From Podospora pseudoanserina (Eukaryota; Ascomycota; Sordariomycetes; Sordariales; Podosporaceae), in assembly GCF_035222485.1 (NCBI RefSeq), contig NC_085924.1, forward strand, positions 744,001 through 808,000: a stretch of DNA of 64,000 bases, read 5' to 3'. Both the position numbers and the translations under genes were made by a program. This document shows, piece after piece, positions 11,736 through 24,731 of the stretch (position 1 is its first letter; the number at the start of each line of letters is the position of its first letter). The notes below the pieces were generated by a model. It did no database searches and had not been told where the DNA came from. It saw only the letters and a program-made list of their open reading frames with translations.

Positions 11736-13959
11736 ATGGATCGAAATATGAAGGGAAAAACCCTCTGCCCAGAATGTGTCGGGATCACTTTCGATGATGT
11801 AGCGGGCGACGCAATTGGAGCATTGGACCCCATGACTTGCTGGGAGAGAGGTGACACGCTCCCGGACCTACCTCACTTCAGCTTGTCGGCAAAGAACGGT
11901 TGCAGCTTTTGCGCATTCCTTTGCCATCTGCTCCGGGAACGACTCCCTAAGCAATATGCCGCCGTTACAGAGACAGCAGGGTGCCCTCGGGTTGTTACAG
12001 TTAAACTGGACACGCCGGCATATACGATGCGCTCAGACTTGATGGTTGTCACGAATGATCTCGCTGGAAATAATGACGCCGAGGAAGAGGATGGGCTTCA
12101 CTCACTTTGTTTGACCTTTGGGTCTAAGGGATGGCCGCAAGACTGGCGGGTGCGCGTGAGGGTATATCAACATCCCGGCTCCAGTACGTCGCTCTTGATG
12201 TCCAAGTTGGCCGTTAACGAATCGAGGGCTTACATACGTTGCAGCGGCTGTCTCCGAAAGTCTGGGAATTACTCTGAAAGTACCATCAACCGATGTACTC
12301 AGCCAGGGTAGTATACAGACTCTTAAAACCTGGCTGAGAACCTGCGACGACGAGCATCCAAGTTGCCAAAACGCGGACTCCAGCTGGCTTCCCACGAGGC
12401 TCATATACATAGGAACACATGATAATATAACCCCCCGTTTGATTCAGGTCTCCGGGGCCAGCCTTCCTTTGACGACGCAGTACATTGCCCTAAGCTATTG
12501 CTGGGGTCCCCCATCTCAAACCCGACCACAGCTAACCACCACCATCGCAACGCTGCCTCAACGGCTTGAAACAGTCCCAGAGCATATAATGCCAGGCACC
12601 CATCGGGACTTGGTCCTCTTGGCCCGTCGCCTAGGCATACAATACATCTGGATAGATGCGCTCTGCATCATCCAGGACAACCATAAGGACTGGGAGACCG
12701 AAGCGGCATCAATGTTTCGGGTGTACCGCCACGCCTATCTGACTGTCGTTGCCGCAGCTGGAGATTCATGTCATTCTGGGTTCTTGTCTCGACCTGGAGT
12801 TGGCCCACTTGCTGTTGTCCCCTTTCAGTCACGATTGGGAACCGTGTCAGGCTCGTATCTACTCTCTTGGCATCAAGAGTACAGCGCCTGGGACGCAAAC
12901 AACCCCAGCCATATGTCTGGCTGCTCGTGGGCGACGCGTGGCTGGACGCTGCAGGAAGATGTCCTGTCGAGCAGGGTGGTGTACTTTCGGGACACGACGT
13001 CGTTCTTTCGGTGTCAGACACAACGGTGTTTGGAGCATAGCACAACAGTCTACAGAAATGTTCATCGCTGGCAGGAAAGATTTGGTTCTTCTGCCTTGGC
13101 TGGTCCATCAGACCACAACAGCAGCAAGACGACAGAAGGAAGAGACAAGACGAACCTCTACAAATTGTGGCGGGCCATGGTTGCGGAGTACTCCCTCCGG
13201 AATCTCACGGTCGAGGAAGATAAACTGCCGGCAATATCCGGTCTGGCTCGGAGCTTCAATGTTGGACTTGATGACCAATACTTTGCAGGACTATGGAGAG
13301 GTGACTTTGTGAGGGCGCTGTTCTGGTCCACCCGCCACGACGCGGTCAAACCAGCCAAATTCTGTGCGCCGTCTTGGAGCTGGGCTTCATGGAAAGGTGA
13401 GGTTGGATGGTCAAAGTCTCATTCCCTTCCACTGGTAACGGAGTGCAAGATTCACCACATTTATGTGGCGCCCTTGGGTTCAGATCTATTCGGCAGAGTG
13501 AAAGGTGGTTACGTCGACCTGACTGGGTCGTTGCGTCCGGTTTCGCTGCGCCCAACAGACGTTAGCGTTCTGGCTGATAATGATCCCTATAGGGTTGATT
13601 TGTTTCAAGAGGGGGTTGTGGAGGCATGGGCTCGAGGCGCAATAGATGGCTTCACGTCATCGGGATTGAGGAACAATGGCAGTTACAAGGAGCCAGATGT
13701 TGCCAAACTGGACTGTCTTACAGATATTCAGGCATTAGTTCTAGCCTTTGGCTCGGCTCCAGTGGGTGTAGATCCTGACACAGACGATTTGATATTCTCG
13801 CAGCCGGAGTATCCACTTGGCCTGCTGGTGGTGGCAGAGAAGAACAGCAGTCTGATAGATATGCCCACATACAGACGAGTTGGCGTTTTTCAGGCGCAGA
13901 CTACGGCGGCTCAGGGACTACAGGCTGAGAAGTCCGTTTTCGATATCAGGCTTATTTAA
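11736..13959 (+). CDS. HET-domain (heterokaryon incompatibility) protein
   Basis: Exon 1 is 11736-12183, a 61-bp intron lies at 12184-12244, and exon 2 is 12245-13959; 720 residues. The frame is open 12 bases further upstream but only from TTG, so ATG 11736 is used. The N-terminus has paired cysteines (CPECVG, CSFCAFLC) common before HET domains. The HET domain (about 225-385) is clear: YIALSYCWG, IQYIWIDALCIIQDN, DWETEAASM and YLTVVAAAGDSCHSGF, followed by the conserved ATRGWTLQE segment. HET domains trigger a regulated cell death when incompatible strains fuse, acting in the cytosol as output modules. It lies 231 bp after the protease gene on the same strand. Most fungal genomes hold many HET genes, so allelic function cannot be inferred. 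Confidence 0.9.
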
Positions 13960-16155
13960 ACTATATTTCTCAGGCTGTTCGTTGCTCCGGTTTAAAAATA
14001 TGTTAGTTATCAGTAAGTACGGTGAAGTTGTTGCAGACAACTGCTAGGACCATTAAATCGAATAAGCTTGCGGCAAGGCCTTGATTTCTGCCCTCGCTGT
14101 TTACATTCATCTGGAAGGGTCCAGGGAGGAATCACCCCTTATCGAAATACCGCGCTTGTTTGCTGTTGTTTGACCGGGGAGCAATGTTAGTTCACGGCGT
14201 AGACGCTCCCTCGCGCGCCTCAGTTGTGCGAGGGTGTAACATTACCACCACAGATGTGCATTCCAGTTTACAAACAAGGATTGAGCCGAGGATGAGGGGT
14301 AGTAACGGGTTAAGTAAGTAGAAATCTTGAGCGATAAGCTTGAGCTGTTGAGCTTGCTGATGCGGACAATGGAAAGCTTCAATTGGCAATCCAGGATCTC
14401 ACCTGAGGCAGCGGCTGCAGAAGACAGGGAGGGATGCTTTGCAGAATGCAAGACTGACGCTGAAAAGAATTGTGCTAGTGTGGAGTCTAATTTGGTGTTG
14501 GTGTTGGTTGGGTCTCGCCAGGAGCCTACAGTCCATGAGAAGAACCAACATGATGAACACCGGAAATATTCTTGTGATGAGGAGATTTAAGAACGTCTCC
14601 AAAAAAAACTGGTCCGTGCTGTGTGGTTGGAATATGTGGAGTAAGCCGACTCAGGCTTGGTGGGGTTTGATCTTGCGTGCCGCAGAACCCCTCTGTTTTC
14701 CTCGATTCTTTGCTGCCTGCACCATGTCACAAGAAATCCATTGCCAGCTTCCTCTTTCAACCTGGTGCCGATCTTTTGCCCACAAAGATACGAACGACAG
14801 AGAAACATCAACGAGAAATGCTATTTGTACCACCGTCAGCCTGCATCACGAGTCGGTCCGCGTCCCGATGCTTCAGCCCTAAACGATGCTCTGGGTAGCC
14901 AGATGCCATCCGATAAAGAGCTGGTTCTGGCTGGGCTCGTACACTGGCACGGGAAGTTTACCGCATACATAAAACCAAGATTTTGATGGCAATGGGTGTT
15001 GGGATGGCACCACCACCATGGAAACACCATCTCGAGGCTCCGAACTGCCGCCAGCCGCGGGCGCTAAATGCACCCCTTCTTGGCAGGTCAGCGTGCGCTA
15101 ATTGACCAACCTCTCTAGGGCGTTGGATTTTGCCGTTGCGCCAACACTCGAGACATGAAGACCACCATGATTGAGATACGTCAATCTTCCCCGCGATGCA
15201 ACTGATTGCCAAAATCGCTGAGGTCCTACACAAGTCAGATCGGCTTACACAGAATGCACCCCTTCAGCACTCTCAGCAGGCGATTCCGGTGTTTTATTCG
15301 AACCAGCTTCCGAAGGTCCGCCGCAGGATGTTGCTGTTTGGGGGCGCTCCGGGGGCGGCTCAGCAAAATTGAGCACCAAGGCCGTCGTGATACCTATCTC
15401 TTGTGTGTCGGTCCTCTCCGGACCCGGCCGCGAGACAGTGGTCCTATGATTCTCTTCAGACACCTTCAACATCACCACCCCCGTTATCTCAATGGCAATG
15501 TACCCATCTAGCTCCGTGCATGCACTCTCTTGGTGTGCCGGCTTCCAGCCCGGATCTGGCGATCGCCCAAAGGGGGTCATGCAGCCCAGAGGCTGAGCTC
15601 AGCATGCCCCCGTCGTGATTGGGCTACTTGTCCTGATGACGGGGAAGGTCGCAAGGCTCCCTGGCACGCCCACCGTGGTGCTCAGTTTCGTCCCCTGCGG
15701 CATCCATCGTCGCTGTGCGAAGGTTGCAACAAGCGGCGCGGTTGTGTGGTGCTCTCCAGACCACAGCCCACACGTACGCAAGCTTTCAGCAGCAAAAATC
15801 ATTTCACACATGCGACTCTGCGGCCAACGTCGCCGATACATCTCGACCACACTCACGTCTCCCTCTCTCGCCTTGTGCTTGCCTGCCTGCCTGCTTGCTT
15901 GCTTGTTGCTTGCCGGTCTTTTCGCTCCTCCCCCGCCTTCCCGCAGCTCTCTCCGACCCCAGGCTGCCATCCCGATACCCGAAAGAGGTGTTGCTGATGT
16001 GCAACCAAACCGCTTCGAGAGCGTCAAGCCAACCTCCTGCTGTGCCCCATGCGGCCCAGCGCCTGACGACCCTCCAACTCTTCTCCTTTGTTTGAGATAC
16101 CCATTTGCCGCTTTCTCTGTCCGTGTTTATACCGTCCCAGGCGCTGCTTGTCAGC
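13960..16155. other. Intergenic and upstream region of the NRPS-like gene
   Basis: A 2.2-kb stretch without a gene I can support. The last ~300 bases are pyrimidine-rich (CTCC, CCTGCCTG, CTTG runs), like many fungal promoters and 5' leaders. Several overlapping open frames between 14.3 and 16.1 kb look like chance frames, with no family features or splice pattern. Confidence 0.5.
15878..15914. repeat. Tetranucleotide GCCT/GCTT microsatellite
   Basis: Tandem TGCC and TGCT units forming an imperfect tetranucleotide run in the upstream region of the NRPS-like gene. Probably part of the pyrimidine-rich leader or promoter. Confidence 0.6.
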
Positions 16156-19100
16156 ATGGCCTCCCCCCAGAGGTTTGCCCCTCCGCGCATCGATGCCTCG
16201 ACTTCCTGGTTAATGCTCGAAGACGAACCCCTCGAAGCGCGTTTGCTCAGCGTGGTTGCTCAGGTCTTGGGAATCGGCGCGGCAACACTGCGGATACAGG
16301 CCTCCTTCAGAGAGTTAGGAGGTGACGAACAGAGCGCCTCTGCGCTAAGACAGGCTTGCCTGGATGCTGGGATGGATATTGCTGTGGATGACATTCTTCG
16401 ATGTTCGACCCTCGCCGAGTTACAGACATGCATAACGCCATGCACCACGCCAGCGCGAAACATCGACAATGAACTCGACGATGCCCCATTTTTTGCCCTT
16501 CCTGACGTTGACAGCCACAACAATATTATGGCGAAAGATGATGGCGGGGCTCATTCGCGCAAGCCAAGCCAGGCGAGCCAGGCCAGTTCGGTGACAGTAG
16601 GGAAGCAGAGAACGGAACTCGAACAAGCGCTTGGGATACAACCAGAGATTGGGAGGATGGCCACGGTAAGGCCAAAAGCTGGGTTGTTGGAGGGCAAGCT
16701 GGTGGCTCTTCTCACCCTCGCTTCCATGCAGAAAGAGAAGACAGATTCCTCGCCGATCGACCTCATTCCACAGTCACACGCCCTCTTTGCCGGTACCCAG
16801 GTTGCCAACTTACGGCAAGCAGCCGAGTCGACTCTGGAGCCCGACGCCGTGCCAGACTTGTGGATTGTGTTGGACGGAATGCCCATGACAGACTCTGGCG
16901 ACGTGGACGAGAGACGGTTGCGAACATGGGCCCAGAACATCAATGAGGATGTCCACCACCAGGCTCTCAGCTTGGAGCTTCAAGAAACATTGCAAGCCCC
17001 AGAATCGGGCATGGAAAAGACACTGCAGAGGCTGGTCAGCAAAATACTGGATGTCCCACAGAGTCAGATTGGCGTCAATTTCTCCTTCTCGCAATTGGGC
17101 GGGGATGAGATGACAGCTATGGAACTCGCTGCTCGATGCAAACATGAGTCCATATATATCCACGCTTCCGAAGCCCTCGGATCAACAACACTGTCCGAGT
17201 TGGCAGCCATTGCAGCAACCCGGGGCGGGCTGGCTCACAAATGGGACGAGGAGACATCGGACGTCTTTGATCTATCACCAATGCAGCACTTGTACTTCCA
17301 GACCTCGATGGGCGGTGATCTCAAGCGGAGGGTTGGCATTGAAGGGAGCTACCGCTACAACCAGAGCTTTCTCTTGCGGTTCAAGAAACACTTCAGCTTT
17401 GTGGATATCTCCGCCGCCGTCGAGGCAATCGTTGGGCACCATCCCATGCTCCGCGCGCGCTTCGGCCGGGGATTGCATGGGTGGGTGCAAAGGGCGCTGC
17501 CCGAGGTGCCGGGCTCATACACGATATCTCAAAACACCATCCGATCCGAGAAGGAAGCCGAGGAAATTATCGCCAAGACGCAAATATCCATCAACGTCGA
17601 GACAGGACCGGTGTTTGCAGTTGACTGCTTCACATTCCAGGATGAGCAGCAGTGGATTTACTTGGCCGCCCACCACCTTGCGGTCGATGTTCCATCCTGG
17701 CGCACCATTATCCATGATTTGGACGAGCTCCTCGTGAACGGTAGTCTGCTGTCACAAAGGTCAATGCCATTCCACAAGTGGGTTGACATGCAGAAAGCTG
17801 ACGCCAGTGGCCCGGACCCAAGGGAGCTGCTCCCCTTCCCAGTCCAACCCGGCGATTATGCCTATTGGGGCCTCCAAGATGCCGCCAACACATATGGCGA
17901 TGCTGTCGAGGTCGGCTTCTCGCTTAGCCACGAACTTACCTCGATACTCCAAACGTCATGCAACCAAGTATTCCAGACAGATTCCGTTGACATTTACCTT
18001 GCCGCCCTCATGCTGTCTTTCGCCCAGACCTTCCACGACCGATCTGTGCCAGCCATTTGGAACCAAGAGCACGGGAGAGACCCCCTAAACCCTGATGTCG
18101 ATATCTCCGAGACAGTGGGGTGGGTCAGTTCCCTTTGCCCCATTGGCCAAAAGGTCGAGAGCGGGGACGACTTCATTACGGTTCTTCGCCACCTGAAAGA
18201 TACAAGAAGAAATATTCCAGGACGAGGGATACAGTACTTTGGGTCGCGCTTCTACCACTACAACAAGGCCGATATCGTCGCTAACGACTGGCCATTTGAG
18301 ATCATATTTCGTTACGCCGGTTCTATGCAGCATCTGGAAAGGGATGATGGCGTCCTAGAACAACTTCCGATTCCCGGCCGGTCACTGGGCTCAAGCACCT
18401 CCGATATTGGAGCCGACGTGGGCCGCATTGCAATGTTTGAGGTTGACGCTGTGGTCGATCAAGGGATGGCGAGGGTGAAATTTCTCTACAGCAAACATTC
18501 CACAGACCAGACTCGGATATCACAGTGGATACACAACTACGAGCATCTGTTGCTGGAGGCTATTGGACGACTCAGGTACCACCCGCAGGAACTGACCTTG
18601 ACCGACGTGCCACATCTAGATGTTACATATGAGGGCTTGCAAACCTTTAACAAGGAACGGCTCTTGACACTTAACCTTCCCAGCGTCCGCGATGTCGAGA
18701 CCATTTACCCAGTCACCGCTGTCCAGCAGAGCATCCTGATCAGCCAGGCCTTGAGACCCGATACGTGCTATGTTCATGCAATTTACGAGTTTGCGTCCCC
18801 TAATGGTGACCCCATCGATATTTCGAGGATATGCACAGCCTGGCAACAAGTCACCATGAGACATGCGGCACTGAGGACCGTGTTTACCGAGAGCGTCAGC
18901 GAAACAGGCCTGTGGGACAAGGTGATACTGCGCCGAGCGTCTCCTGAAATGTTGTTCATCGACACAGCACCCGCTGAAGATCCAGTGTACGAGCTCAGCA
19001 ACCTCCCTAACCTCCGACCTTCAGATAGCAAGCCTCTCCACAGGCTGACAGTCTGCAAGGCGCCCACAAGGACTTTGGTGAAGCTGGATATCAGCACTGC

Positions 19101-22100
19101 TCTTTGTGATGTGAGTTTGGGCACCCATTCAAATGCCGGTCATGGCCTGATACTGACCCGGTCAACAGTCCATCAGCATTCACCTTCTCCTTCATGACTT
19201 GCGACGAGTGTACGCCACCGAGAGGGCCATCATGGAACCAGAGCAGTTTCAATATCCCGATTACCTTTTTTTCCTCAAAAATGTCCGGCAAGAAAGCAGT
19301 CTCAAATACTGGCGTGAGAAACTGACTGGGGTCACCCCCTGCATGTTTCCGCGGCTCACTGTTCTTCCTGAAGAGCAGAAGTTTGTTAACGCTGGTCTGG
19401 AGCTTGACATCACTTCGTACGAGTTGGCCAACTTCACTCGGACTCACAAGATTTCTGCCGCTGCAGTACTTCGTCTCGCTTGGGGACTGCTCCTACGGTG
19501 CTTTACAGGCTCCAATCAAGTTTGCTTTGGCTTCCAAACAGCTGGGCGTGACGAGGCAAATGTTGGAATGAGACACGCAGTGGGGTCCTTTGCGAACACA
19601 GTTGCCTGCACCTTCGAACTTTTAACATATGGCCCGGTGATTCACGCCCTTCAAAAGGTTGAGGAGGAGCTCCAGGCGACCCTGCCTCATCAGAATTTCA
19701 CCATGGCTGAGTTGCAACATGCCATGGGCGCCAAGGGTGGTGAGCGTTTATATAACTCTTGTTTAACTTTCACAGAAGAACCAGCTGGGTTGAACAGCAA
19801 GTTTACGACAAGAACGAGCTTCGAGTTGAAACCGATAACACTGCAGCAGACATTCGACACAGATGTCGTCGTAAATACACGATTCACTGGCGGAAAGCTG
19901 TTTGTCGATATTGGTCAACGAATCATGTCACCAGAGCAGTCGATCAACGTTGCCAGCACCTTTGGCAAGGCCATCCGGGCTATTTTGGCAACACCCAACA
20001 GCTCGATCGGCCTCGTTGACCTCTTCACCGACAGAGACCTCGCCCAAATCCTGGCTTGGGATGCCGAATCTCCCCAGTTAACCGAGACACTCACTGACAC
20101 GGTTGTGCATGAGTTGATCTCGAGGCAGGCGGAGATGCAGCCCTCATCGCAGGCCATATGTTCCTGGGATGGCTCATACACATATCTGCAACTGGAGGAA
20201 GAAGCGACCAAGCTCGCTCATCACTTGGTGGATGCAGGGGTTGGGCCTCATTCCGTGGTTCCTGTGGTGATGGACAAATGCAAGCTTGCTCCTGTCGCTA
20301 TGCTGGCCGTCCTCAAGTGAGTTTCTTGCATCCTGATCCACTGACTTTCATCTTGCTAACGCTCTTAGGGCCGGTGCTGCATTCGTTCCCGTGGATTCGC
20401 TCGAGCTTGGTATCATCCAGCCGATTTTTGAACGGCTCACCAACTCGAGGGTTGCTGTTTCGTCTGAACTTGCGGCCCCTGTTCTCAGCAACCTTTTTGA
20501 TCAAGTAGTTGTCGTTACCTCTGAGCTCATGGGGGCAATTCCAGATAACTTAGGATCGCTGACCTCGATGGCCGCCCCGACAGACGCTGCCTGTGTCCTT
20601 TTCGTTCCTACATCAACCAGCGAGGCCCGGGGGGTCACGTTCAGCCACTCTGCCCTGGCTACCGCTTTGGTTGGCCAAGGCCCTGCTGCTCGAATCACAC
20701 CACTCAGTCGCGTCATGCAGCTATCGTCCTTCAATGTCGACATTTGTATTACCGAGATTTTCACAACGCTGGTCTATGGCGCTTGTGTTTGCATACCATC
20801 GGCTGCTGAGAAGCTACAGGATTTTGGTGCGGCCGTCAACCGCATGCAGGTCAACTGGAGTTACATGACGCCTCTGCTGTCGAGGAAACTGGATCCGACC
20901 CTTCTACCTTCTCTCAAAGTTGTTTGTTTCCGGACACGAAGCCTCGACGATGACACGTACAACATTTGGCATGGGAAGGTCAACGTCGTGCTGGCCTATG
21001 GGCCACAGGACTGTTGTCCTCTCGGGATTGCCTTCCTCGAAGCCATGGGAACACATCATCTACGCAGCATCGGGCGACCTTTCAGCGGAAACCTCCTCAT
21101 TGTTAACCCAGAAGACCACAAGAAGCGTGTTCCAGTTGGCGCCGTTGGAGAGCTTGTTGTGGAGGGACCAACACTGGGCTTCTCCTACCCAAACAGGGAA
21201 TCCACTGTGAGCCCGATGTCGCCCCTCGGAACTACCGGAGGCAAGGCCCGCTACTTCAAGACTGGTCACCGCGCCAGATACACCGAGGGTGGTCTTATGG
21301 AGTTTATCTCTAGTCAGAGGGAGGATATTGACCTTGATGGCAAAACGATCAACGTTACGGAGATCGAGCAGTATCTTCGACGTTGCCTGGGTCGCGGCAT
21401 GGACGTTATCGTGGATATTGTGGCATTCCGAGGACCGAAATCCGACACCATTTTAGCTGCATTTGTGGAGTTTGGTGATCGCATTGAGGTGGATGAAAGC
21501 CTTAGCTCGCTGAGCCTTGCCACCCAGGAGCAGTTGGCTACGGTGAAGCAGCTGGTTCAGGCTGGACTGGAGAACCGGCCGCCCCCATGCATGCTGCCCT
21601 CGGTCTTCATACCCGTCAAGCATCTCCCGGTCACGCCGTCTCTCAAGGTCAACCGACGACGTCTACAGAAGATGATCACTGGGATGACAAAAGAGGAACT
21701 GTTCAGCATTTGCGCCTTCTCTACCGAAGCGAGACTGGCCATGCTGAAGCCACTGCCACCGACAGAAAGTGAGGAGAAAATGAGATTGTTGTGGGCAAGG
21801 GTTTTGGGTATGGAAGATTCCAAGATCACGGCTTTGGATACCTTCTTTGGACTTGGAGGCGATGTGATCATGGCTGGGCAACTAGTAGCCGCTTGCCGCC
21901 GCGAGGGCATTTCACTTCCGATCGCCAAAGTACTTCAAAATGCCACCTTGGCTGAACTCAGCAGGACTGTTGCGGAGACTGCAAGTCCTCAGAGCCTACC
22001 CGTTCCGCAAGCACCCACCTCTCCGCCACCACCGGTTCCCACAGCATCAAATTCGCCTGCGCCACCACCAACCCCCAGCCAAACCCCTGTTCCCAACCCT

Positions 22101-24731
22101 TCACCAACTGCCCAATCATCGAACGCTATCAAGGAAGTCTTCATTGAGAAGGTTATTGCGCCCAAGATTGGAGTGGACCCAAGCTCGATTGCCGATGCAG
22201 CCGAAGCCTCGTCTGTTCAGATCAGGTACATTGAGACGGGTATGCTGCGTGGACGATCCAACATCAATTACTTGACGTTCAACTTCATCGGCGCGGTGGA
22301 CTCCAAGAAGTTGGAAACAGCATGCAAAACATTGATCAGCATTCATCCAATTCTACGCACTGTATTTGTCCCATATAATCGTCGAGTGTACCAGGCTGTT
22401 CTCAAGAATCCCGACATCGAGTTCCGTCGTCATTACTGCCCGACCTGGAGGCTTGCCACCATGTTGGAGAAGGTTGTCAAAAAGGACCAGTCCTCTGGCA
22501 CCAAGTTTGAAACACCAATGACAAAATTCATGTTTTTGGACGGGAGCAAACAGTCGGTTCTAGTTCTGAGGCTCACCAAGGCTCAATATGATGACTTGTC
22601 GGTGGCCTTGTTGGTCAAGGACCTCAAGCGACTTTACGATGGATCTCAACCGGCACCCAAAAGGCCAAGTTATTGCGATTTCCTGCGGACTGCCCAGCTC
22701 TCCATGGCCCAAGGCCCGGGTGCGGAGGAGTACTGGCGAGCGTTACTAGAGGGTGCTGTGATGACACAGGTTGTTGCCCATTCTCAGCCCTACCAGATGT
22801 CTACCCACGTCAAGACAATTCGAAACCCCATGCTGTCTCTGGGACCCCTTTCAAGTCTCGGTATCTCATTCGAGACAGTCCTCAAGGCAGCTTGGGGTAT
22901 GACGCTTGCCAAGCTCTCGGCAACGTCCGATGTCGTTTTTGGCGAACTGATCGATGGGCGACATGTGCGGCTACCTGGGAATGTATCTGTTGCTGGTGTG
23001 ATGGGCCCCACCGTCAATACGATCCCCATCCGTATTCAGTTTCCCGATGCCTCATTGACGCCCATGAGTTTGCTTCAATACGTCCAAGCCCAGCATGGTG
23101 CCGGCGTACCATTTGAAAACCTCGGGACTCTTTTTCTGATCGAAAAGTGCACACCATGGCCATACTGGACACGTTTCAGTACGGTTGTTCGACATCAGTA
23201 TGAGGATACCGCCATCCTGCCCAATGAGCCCAAATCATTTCATCTTGGTGCAGCGTCATGCAAATTCACCATCAACGAGTCCAGAGCCCAGGACATTCCA
23301 GATCTCTTTGTGAGATCCGTGGTTCGACCCCCTGGCCGAGTTGAAATATCCATTTCGTACTGCTCTGAGCGGATCCCGGAAGCGTTTGCCGACCACGCTC
23401 TCCGCATGCTGGCAACCAACATCACCATGCTCACCAATGCCAACCTCACGCAAGAGCTGATCCCACAGGGGTATCAGTACCGCAATATGATGAGGCGAAT
23501 TCCCCTGACACCGAGCGAGTCAGCTTCTAGCCAGAGCTCGGAAGCCGACAGCTTGAATCTGATCAACTCCCTCAGCCAAGAACAGATCACGCTCATTAGG
23601 ACGGCGGTTTCCAATACATGGTCGACGATTTTGAATCCTCTTGCGCTCGGAGTGCCGGAGGATCAGGTGCACAATGCCTCATTTTACGATCTCTGGGGCA
23701 GTCTGATCCCGGCGTCGCAAATGATGCAGCAGTTGAACCGGGAGCTTCCCAAAGCCAACATCCCAGGCGCCGATGCCAATCTCAAGGTCACGATGGAAGA
23801 GATTATTGAGAACGCCACCATGCTCAAGCAGTTTGAAGTCATCGCGTCCAAGGTGAAGCCGCTAGGAAATAAAGATGCAGCAAGGAAGGAGAAGTCAAGG
23901 GAGACCACCCGGGTGGGCACCGATAGCCCCAAACTCTCGGGTTTGCAACAGAAGCGAAAGCCAAGCATGAACAACTTGGCCGCCCCAGCGAGCTCGAGCT
24001 CCCTTGGATCACGCATCCGCCGTCTGGCGAGCACCGTGGGCCGTACTAACTCGCCGCCCATTGCCAGACCACAGACGGCAACCTCTCCCCCACCGGCTAC
24101 GCCAACAACCCCAGTTGCCATCGGATTGGCATCTGCCATGGTGGCGGACATGTCACCGCTTGCGCCCAAGCTCGTCGGGAGTCTGTCTCCAAGCATGGCA
24201 AGCACACCTACCATGCGCAATGGCGCCAGCAGCGCGGCTGGTGTACCAAATTCTGCGCCCCAGCTGCCAAGCCTGCCGCTATTTGAGTCCATCGCCGAAG
24301 AATCAGAAGCTGCCAGCGACAACACGCTCAAGCCAGCCGCATGGAGGAAAGCAAGTCCACTGCTCCCAGGCAGTTCAGCCGACAGCATGACGACGGGAAG
24401 TTCAGCCAGCAGCCACCACAGCGGTGAAGGGCTGGGGCTGATGGCTAGGATTGACGAGCACGACACGGAGGAGGACACCATTGTTGCCACAAATAACCAA
24501 ATCCGCACTGGAGCCAATACACCTATGATCACAGAGGAGATTATTGCTGGTGAAGCCGAGGATGTGGCCAGCCCGCTTGCAGCGCCGCCTACTACGACGC
24601 CCAAGACGGGGAGCACCAGGTATTTCTCTACGACATCAAGCGGGCAGGCTGAATCAACAGCGGGCGTGAGGGAAGCAAAAGAAAGGAGTAAATTGTGGGG
24701 GAAGACGGGGATGTCACCTGTTGTTGGGTAG
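16156..24731 (+). CDS. Degenerate NRPS-like megaprotein (likely pseudoenzyme)
   Basis: Exons 16156-19110, 19169-20316 and 20369-24731 join in frame to 2821 residues; ATG 16156 is the first ATG in the open frame. Domains by motif: carrier T1 (about 25-95), an adenylation C-terminal remnant (about 165-285), T2 (about 295-350), an epimerisation/condensation domain from Leu373, a second condensation domain (about 845-1260), adenylation (about 1300-1800), T3 (about 1830-1900), a Pro-rich linker, a third condensation domain (about 1960-2370), T4 (about 2430-2510) and a disordered tail. The phosphopantetheine serine is replaced in all four carriers (Glu58, Glu318, Val1867, Leu2480). HHxxxD survives only in the first C/E domain (His506-Asp511). 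The adenylation P-loop reads PTSTSEARG, and TGD reads TGH. As read it cannot load, carry or join amino acids by the normal route. The unbroken frame argues for a retained non-canonical role. Confidence 0.9.
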
